DNA of 64,000 bases from positions 8,747,001 through 8,811,000 of the forward strand of contig NC_056409.1 of the NCBI RefSeq assembly GCF_905147365.1. Direction: 5' to 3'. The translations under genes and the position numbers were made by a program. Below, piece by piece: positions 57,823 to 64,000 of the stretch; within the stretch, counting starts at the first letter, position 1; the number at the start of each line of letters is the position of its first letter. The notes beneath the pieces are model-generated. The model did no database searches. It was not told the origin of the DNA and saw only the letters and a list, made by a program, of their open reading frames with translations. This DNA comes from Aricia agestis. Taxonomy: Eukaryota; Arthropoda; Insecta; Lepidoptera; Lycaenidae.

Positions 57823-58977
57823 TCCTACTAATATTATAAAGCCGAAAGTTTGTTTGGATGTATGGATGTATGGATGTATGGATGTATGGATGTATGGATG
57901 TATAGATGTATGGATATATGGATGTGTGGATGTATGGATGTTTGTTACTTTTTCACGCAAAAACTACTGAACGGATTTTAATGAAACTTTACAATAATAT
58001 AGCTTATACATCAGAATAACACATAGGCTACAATTTTAACCGACTTTCAAAATGGTTTGAAAATCGGTTAACAAACGGCGGAGTAATCGTTGAACGAACA
58101 TAACACCTCCCGTGTTATGTTCGTTTTCTTATGTTCAAAGATTACTCCGCCGTTTGTTAACCGATTTTCAAAATTTTTCTTTTGGTATAAGTATAGAGTA
58201 TCATTCCAATTTGGTATTATATTCACAAAAGTGGTGATCTGATGAAGGATCCATAAGTAATCGAGGGAACTCCGCAAAATTTATGGGGAAACATGTGGTG
58301 ACTTCGGTTTCGTGAGAAGTATTCTAAGCATATGCTACAAACAAGTAAGATTTTGCACCGAGGTATACCTGGTATACCGTGGTTCGGAAGGTGCTGAGAG
58401 AACTCCTGATTCTTTATAGATACAAGTTTGGGAGTTTCGGCGATGTTTTAAGAACGGAAAGCATATGCTACTATGCAAATTACATTCATCATCATCATCA
58501 TCACTACCATAATATTATACCATGCATCGTCCCATGATTATGAGCCTTTTCATAGTCTTTTAGATCGAGGCTCGAGTTTGTCAAGCGATAATTTAAAAAA
58601 TCTATACTTAATATTATATATAATATAAACCTGAAGAGTATGTTTGCTTGAATGCGCTAATCTCAGTAACTACAGGTCCAATTTAAAAACTTATTTCAGT
58701 GTTAGACATCTCATTTATCGAGTAAGGATCTATAGCTATATTTTATTATCACGCTAAGACTAATACGACCGAAGAAACTCAGGAAAATGTAGTAAAAACG
58801 GGGAAAATATTAGCAAGGGTTTATCTCACGAACTACTGGAGCAATTTTCATAGCAATATTTGGCACTTATATAGAGTAGACCACGTGAGAGGAGTATTTA
58901 TAGATATTTTTATTTGAAAATGTACGGTTTCTGTGAAATTCCTAATTTACGCGGGCGAAGCCGCGCGGGACATCTAG
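57823..58977 (+). mobile_element. Helitron-like element family H-d, copy 2 (1,155 bp)
   Basis: Starts A|TC ('tcctactaatattataaagc'), then an 8-bp minisatellite (ggatgtat)n at 57856-57942 and 'cacgcaaaaactactgaacg'. Ends 'gcgaagccgcgcgggacatCTAG|T'. Inverted relative to 39207-40263, sharing its 3' 750 bp, including a (cat)n run near 58486. An internal hairpin with 'cggttaacaaacggcggagt' arms lies at 58045-58175. Minus frames here are artefacts of the minisatellite and hairpin. Confidence 0.85.
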
Positions 58978-58978
58978 T

Positions 58979-59394
58979 ATCCTATAATTTTCTCGATAGA
59001 AAAAAAATCACAAAAATGCATCTAATTTTCACGAATTTTTCATATATTGCTATAACAGTGCATTAGACTAAGTTAATATTTTAATACATTGTATAAAATT
59101 CTATCATTGAGACACTGACCTGGCGGATTTTTAAAATGTTGTATATTTATCGAGATATTAAGAAAAAACTAAATTGGCGATGATTCCGCGTCATCCTTTT
59201 TCATCTGGCATAATATGAAAGACGGGCGTGAGTGTGAAGAGAGAAGGACGATGTTTGATTTTTTAGGTTAGTCGCCCTCAATCAAAGAGGCTTTATGTTG
59301 AATTTAATTAGTAGAACTCGGCAACCTCTTTATTTTTATGATGTGGTTTGTTCCCGTTTATTGTTTAATATCGTTATAACTATACATGTCATTA
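58979..59394. other. AT-rich spacer
   Basis: Nothing recognised. Confidence 0.4.
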
Positions 59395-59600
59395 TCCATG
59401 CTAATATTATAGTGTCTGTCTGTCTGTCTGTTTACCCTTCACGCCCAAACCACTGAACCGATTCTGCTGATATTTGGTATGAGATACCAACTTGAAGTCG
59501 CGGGAAAGGACATATGACTTTTTTTTTTTATTCCAGGAAAATGTACGGTTCCCGCGTGATAAACGAATTTTGACGCAACAGAGTTGCGGGCGTCATCTAG
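59395..59600 (+). mobile_element. Helitron-like element family H-a, copy 3
   Basis: 'tccatgctaatattatagtg', (TCTG)n, 'ttcacgcccaaaccactgaa', 'ggaaaatgtacggttcccgc', ending 'gttgcgggcgtcatCTAG|T'. Collinear with 8887-9086 and 17391-17599. Confidence 0.78.
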
Positions 59601-61309
59601 TAATATTTATGATATTAAATAATAGTGATGTTGTTCACAAGATTGCTGATCGATAAGGCACTTGGTGCAGGTCGACAGGAATTTTGTCGATACATACTTT
59701 CAATTTTAATATAATAATTAATAATGCCTGCTGTGTTCACGTCAAGATGGTCTTACACTACTGTAATATAGTAGCAAATATTTTATTCCATTTTTAATGT
59801 TTGGCTGGTTTCGTTTACATATTAAACTGTAATAAAAAATAAAAATAAAACAACATTATTGCGATTAAACGCAAACTGAGTACAGATGTGCCAGTTTGCT
59901 ATAAAAAACAAACTATATCAACCATCTGGCTGGTTAACTGCAGTCGAGTCCTTTCTGAGCGCAAGATCAAAAGCGCGCAATTCAGTGTGTACGCTTCGTA
60001 CCAACCCTTTTTATGGCAGAATATGGGTTAAAGCCTTGAGCTACGATTACGCGATTCATATGAAACGAGATTCTGATTACCTACATTCTCAGAATTATAG
60101 TCTTGTGCTTGTGTTACTGGTCTCCGAAACTATATCTCGGAGAATATTAAATCTATACCTGAATGACAATAATATTATGTTCAAAGTAACGGACATAATA
60201 TTATTAATACATTTTTAATGTTAAATACACTTGAATTTGAGTTTTCCCTTCTATATTTAACTTTAAGGTCTCCACCACTTTTTCCACCGTGCGCTGTAGA
60301 CAAAATTTGGAATTTTAACTGTCGTCTGTATTAAATGTGCAAACCTTTGAGAAGGGAGTGTATCCTTCTTAACATACTGGTAATGTACCATTATAGTCCA
60401 TACCATACTTGACGTGTCTGGTGTTACGGTCATAATAACTTTACATCAGGAGACTCGTTCGCTCGTTTGTACTATAGGTACAAGCGAGCAAACGAGAGAA
60501 CCACATACTACAATCGCACATGCTTTTGTAATATTTCATCCAGGAAACGTTAAGAAAAATCTTATTAGATAATTTAAAATCCATAACGTACGCTCGCTGA
60601 CGCTGCCCCTTCAAGATGCTAATTCTAGACTATATTAATTATTCTGGCTCAGCACAAACCCCATCGTTGATTTCCACTTGACCGGCTTTAGAGATGAGCA
60701 GATCCCTCAGAGGCGACTTGACACGATCCGTTTGAAGGTGTCGCGTTTCTGGCTTCATTAAATTAAAAATATCGTTTTTTTCCTTTCGCGGAGACTCAAA
60801 GATTTACATTGACAAACGCATTTGTTTGTATTCTTAAAATGTTTTTTGGTGTATTAGGATTAGTTACGAATGATGCATTAGAATGCAATATACTTTACGC
60901 TTCGTATTTCAGATATCTACATATTTACGTGTGTTTACTGAAGTTCGTCGTTTGGTACCAGGATCCAGGTAAGTTTTAGTTCCCGAACACAGCTCAAGTC
61001 ACGTAGTTGGTCCTGGACAATCCTGAATCATAAACTTGTGCATAATACTAAGCGGAACTTTATGTCTAATATATTCAAATTATCTGCCCGGCTGAGATAA
61101 ACTCTAAATTGTCTGCAGTACAGCTTTATAATCGCATTTGTGACAATACACAACTTCAGCTACAAACAGACATTTTTACAATATCCGTAATATGGGTTCT
61201 TCAGAATTTAACCTTCGTACTATAATATTATCAGCTCTAATTTAATATAACTATATTATAATAATAGTAAGCATTTGTTTTTTACATCTTATATCTTTAA
61301 ACGAGCAAT
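59601..61309. other. Unique stretch with one unrecognised 110-codon frame
   Basis: The frame at 59886-60218 (MCQFAIKNKLYQPSGWLTAV start) shows no domain, signal peptide or repeat, and its 3' half is AT-driven, so I do not call it a gene. 60445-60500 has an imperfect inverted 'ctcgtttgta'/'tacaagcgag' pair. Otherwise nothing. Confidence 0.4.
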
Positions 61310-61312
61310 TCT

Positions 61313-61353
<41 letters not shown>

Positions 61354-61506
61354 GAAATCTCGGAATCGGCTCCAAGGATTTTCATGAAATTTAGTATATA
61401 GGGGGTTTCGGGTACGATAAATTGATCTAGCTAGGAATCATTTTTAGAAAATGTCATTTTATTCGTGTTTTATCGAAGACCGAGCTTAGCTCGGTCAAAT
61501 AGCTAG
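61310..61506 (+). mobile_element. Helitron-like element with classic 3' hairpin (197 bp)
   Basis: Starts TC ('tcttgtatatatat', a long TA run to about 61350). Ends 'accgagcttagctcggt' (perfect hairpin) plus 'caaatagCTAG|T'. A hairpin about 8 bp before CTAG is the textbook Helitron 3' signal. Contains 'tttcatgaaatttagtatat'. Confidence 0.85.
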
Positions 61507-61507
61507 T

Positions 61508-61577
61508 ATTTATTTAAGTTGACTATAAATTCATTTATAAAAATGAAATAATTATTTATAGTTAACTTAAATAAATA
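61508..61577. repeat. 70-bp imperfect palindrome
   Basis: 'atttatttaagttgactata' on the left pairs with 'tatagttaacttaaataaat' on the right around a 22-nt AT-rich centre. It directly abuts the Helitron 3' end. A second palindrome, 'aaatattttcaaat'/'atttgaaaatattt', lies near 61655-61685. Confidence 0.75.
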
Positions 61578-62230
61578 TAAACAGCAGCTATCAACCAATA
61601 AATCCGTAATTAGTACAATAATTCGTGTCAATAACACGCCACATTCAAATAAAATATTTTCAAATTATATTTGAAAATATTTCTCCAATCAAAAAGCAAT
61701 CAGCGAAAATCATTACAATAGCGAGCGATAGAATATCGGACTAAAAATATTTTATTTAGTGCGTGACAAACAGGAATTTCACGCGCCGCTCGTGAACTAG
61801 ATCTGATTGATCAATGTATACCGGGGGTCGCTGATAATGGCTCGCTGAAATAGAATAGTTTAATTTTTGACTGCTGCATTCATGCGAGAATTGTGTGCAG
61901 TATTATGCATTCTCTGTATGAACAAAAAACATAACCTCTTTTTTTTAAGTATTCAATAAAATCCAGGCTTGGCTTAGCACCGAAGTACTTACTAGAAATA
62001 ATGAAAAACGACCAACCTAACTTTAAGTTATAATTAAATATATAAAAAAATACTTACAGTGAATAAATGTGAAGCATAAAGCTACGGTGAATGCTCTCCA
62101 GCTTTCAACTTAGTTATCAAACTCTTTAAACGTTAAAAAGTCATTTTACGCCCACCTCTGAGTAGTATGATGTTTTTGAATATTTAAAATTAAAGGAGTA
62201 TGTTTTAAAATGTATGGTGTCGGGTCCAAA
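61578..62230. other. AT-rich spacer
   Basis: Besides the small palindrome near 61670, nothing recognised. Confidence 0.4.
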
Positions 62231-62770
62231 TTTTCACCACTAACGAGACCTATTATATAGTAAAATTGTCTACTAAATACAGAATTATTATAATGAGACC
62301 GCAATCGAAAATACTTTAGCGGTGAAAAGTTATGGCTGAATGAAAAGTCATGTTTTTTACTATTTTGTTTGAAAAATATTGTAGATGTAATAAAAATGTT
62401 GAGTTTGGTGCAAATGTCCACAACCAATAACACTTACGTCATGGTCTGCTAAATAAGTAGTAAGTAAAAAGTTATGACGGAATGACAAAGTTTTCTACCA
62501 TTTTATTCCATAAAATAGTGTTAATAGGATTCATTGCACTTTATAACTACTTCTCTATTTATGTTATGTCATGCCACTTGGCATTTCCTATTAGGTTGTC
62601 ACTGAAATATATGAATATCAATATCAATACATATTTTCACTAAAAAAATATTTTTTCGTATGGTCATAACGTATTACTGAGTAGCTTATTTTTAATTTGT
62701 CTCATAATGAAAGTTACGATATATTTAATGGCCAATAAGTCAATATTATGGGTCTCGTTAGTGGTGGAAA
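62231..62770. mobile_element. Possible 540-bp TIR element with internal direct repeat
   Basis: 'ttttcaccactaacgagacc' at 62231-62250 is matched in reverse at 62751-62770 with one mismatch. Inside, 'aaaagttatggctgaatga' and 'aaaagttatgacggaatga' are direct repeats about 145 bp apart. No target duplication established. The 95-codon minus frame over its left end (62146-62433) is unrecognised. Confidence 0.55.
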
Positions 62771-62800
62771 GGACATCAGGCAATTTTCATACATTGTAGG

Positions 62801-62865
62801 CTTAGCTATTTTTAATAATCATAGGTCTGCGCGGCCAGACCTAGGATTATTTAAAATAACTAGGC
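62801..62865. repeat. Hairpin with GC-rich loop
   Basis: 'tagctatttttaataatcat' plus 'aggtctg' pairs with 'cagacctaggattatttaaa' plus 'ataacta' around 'cgcggc', with a few mismatches. Terminator- or MITE-like shape in a eukaryotic context; function unknown. Confidence 0.7.
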
Positions 62866-62869
62866 CATA

Positions 62870-63402
62870 TTAATTAAAAAATAAATATATGGACTTAACC
62901 CTGTAAGTGCTTTTACTTCCAAAGCCGGGCGGCACAAAATCTGTTCCGTAACCTATTTTAGCTTTGTAGACAAAATCGAGCCACTGACACATGCATGTGT
63001 AATATGTGTGTGTATTGATCACTAAGTACTGATAATCAAAAGTGTTATTTATTATTATTGTGAGTTACATTACGTACGAAAACTTAAATAACTACTAGAA
63101 AAACATAGCAACAGTGTTATTCATAGAATTAGTTTAAGGTATAAATAACCTAGCTATTGGAAATTGAACTCCTTAATCCATGCTAATTATAATAATAGGC
63201 ATGGATAATAATACATGCTATTATTCTTAGTTCTGTCTCTCTCTCTCTCTTTTTATACTTAGACCAGAATGCCTGACCTGGACCTGACCTGGTCCATTGG
63301 ACCACTTTACTTTATTCTCCGATTATTAGTGTTATGCTGTGCAGCTTTTTAACCGCAACTTAACTTAAGAGCAGATTCTTTAGTCCGACTCGCTTTTTGC
63401 CT
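62870..63402. other. AT-rich spacer with (CT)n
   Basis: A (CT)n microsatellite lies at 63235-63250. Nothing else recognised. Confidence 0.45.
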
Positions 63403-63622
63403 ACGAATAATAAAAACTAAGGAAACGTAACGCCTAATACTATTACCGTTTTAAACTTGGTTCCTTTCGAACTGTCATGTAACGCCAGCCTGATACCGCT
63501 CAAGGCTACCTAAATATTGCAAAATATGTATTGCAAATGTGTACCTAGGTACACATTTTTGACAAGTACCTGTAGAACATGTTTTTTGACGCATTTACTT
63601 TTCCTTAGTTTTTATTATTCGT
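63403..63622. mobile_element. MITE-like inverted repeat, 23-bp perfect ends (220 bp)
   Basis: 'acgaataataaaaactaagg' plus 'aaa' at 63403-63425 is exactly reversed at 63600-63622. A perfect 24-bp palindrome ('aaatgtgtacctaggtacac' plus 'attt', 63535-63558) lies inside. No coding. Confidence 0.75.
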
Positions 63623-63717
63623 TGCTGTTTGCCCATTTTTCATTATATTATTGGAAAACCATTATTGTAGAATTTAAATAGAATGTCAATTTAAAAATCT
63701 GCAACATTATATGCATA

Positions 63718-63781
63718 GTCCTTGACTGGTCCAACTTGTATTATAGGCTGCCTTTAAAACAAGTCGGACCAGTCAAGGGAA
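63718..63781. repeat. Hairpin with ~21-bp arms
   Basis: 'tccttgactggtccaacttg' pairs with 'caagtcggaccagtcaaggg' with one internal mismatch, around a 20-nt loop. Unknown function. The final 220 bases after it show nothing. Confidence 0.8.
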
Positions 63782-64000
63782 ATTATCTGACATTAACGAC
63801 ATCATTCAGTCGTTAGCTCGAGAAAAACGTTTTTATTCCCCGACTGTACTCTCATTATTAGACCGTTTTTCTGAAAGCTTGCTCGTAATCGAATCAGACT
63901 TCAATCTTCAGCTTAAATCTTGTTAAGTAAAACATGGATCAACAAGTGCCGAATGACGCGAGCTATTTTTTTCTTTAACTTCTAGATAGAAGTTGTTGAG

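Noticed and set aside
57778..57960. Ile/His/Tyr/Thr repeat protein on the minus strand
   Set aside because: It is the translation of the (ggatgtat)n minisatellite inside a Helitron.
59886..60218. 110-codon frame as a gene
   Set aside because: No domain, no splice or promoter context, and an AT-driven second half.
1..64000. Known insect microRNAs such as let-7, miR-100, miR-193 or bantam
   Set aside because: I looked for their mature sequences from memory on both strands and saw none; a proper search could still find divergent ones.

Overview
The window looks like intergenic or intronic DNA from a moth or butterfly (Lepidoptera). It is AT-rich, has no convincing multi-exon protein gene and no long open reading frame, and is packed with short interspersed elements. 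Lepidoptera is inferred from the repeats. They include Helitron-like non-autonomous elements ending in a GC-rich 'gcg.agccgcggg' stretch plus CTAG/T, the 'ggccaagtgcgagt..gact' family, tRNA-headed SINEs with ATT tails, and a poly(A) retroposon carrying 'gtttgctcgtttgccccctta'. These types are familiar from lepidopteran genomes; no database search was possible.

Layout. 0-9.8 kb: an inverted repeat split by a TTAA-targeting MITE, a 1.2 kb TIR element with a MADF-like coding remnant, a dead piggyBac-like element, a SINE, a Helitron and small MITEs. 9.8-25 kb: mostly unique AT-rich DNA with Helitrons, hairpins, a possible non-coding first exon on the minus strand at 16.1-16.3 kb, a GC-rich block at 22.4-22.6 kb, and a repeat at 22.7-23.4 kb hit by two further insertions. 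25-42 kb: SINEs, retroposons, Helitrons, foldback MITEs and a 319-bp near-perfect hairpin at 34.1-34.4 kb. 42.7-44.7 kb: one TIR element inside another, the inner one carrying six dispersed copies of one 14-bp motif. 49.8-55.1 kb: a complex bounded by identical 126-bp inverted segments, with a degenerate tandem array carrying TATA-like motifs. 55-64 kb: more Helitrons and MITEs, ending in a palindrome-rich segment.

No genes act together here in an operon or pathway sense. The one hint of a host gene is the CpG-rich block with a consensus splice donor at 16092, which would put a host gene's body to the left on the minus strand. The most informative content is the transposon stratigraphy: target-site duplications, a preserved empty site, head-to-tail Helitrons, nested insertions and paired copies. 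I did not identify a convincing new biological system. The best candidates for novelty are the motif-studded nested element at 42.9-44.5 kb, the 50.2-51.3 kb array and the long hairpin at 34.1 kb.
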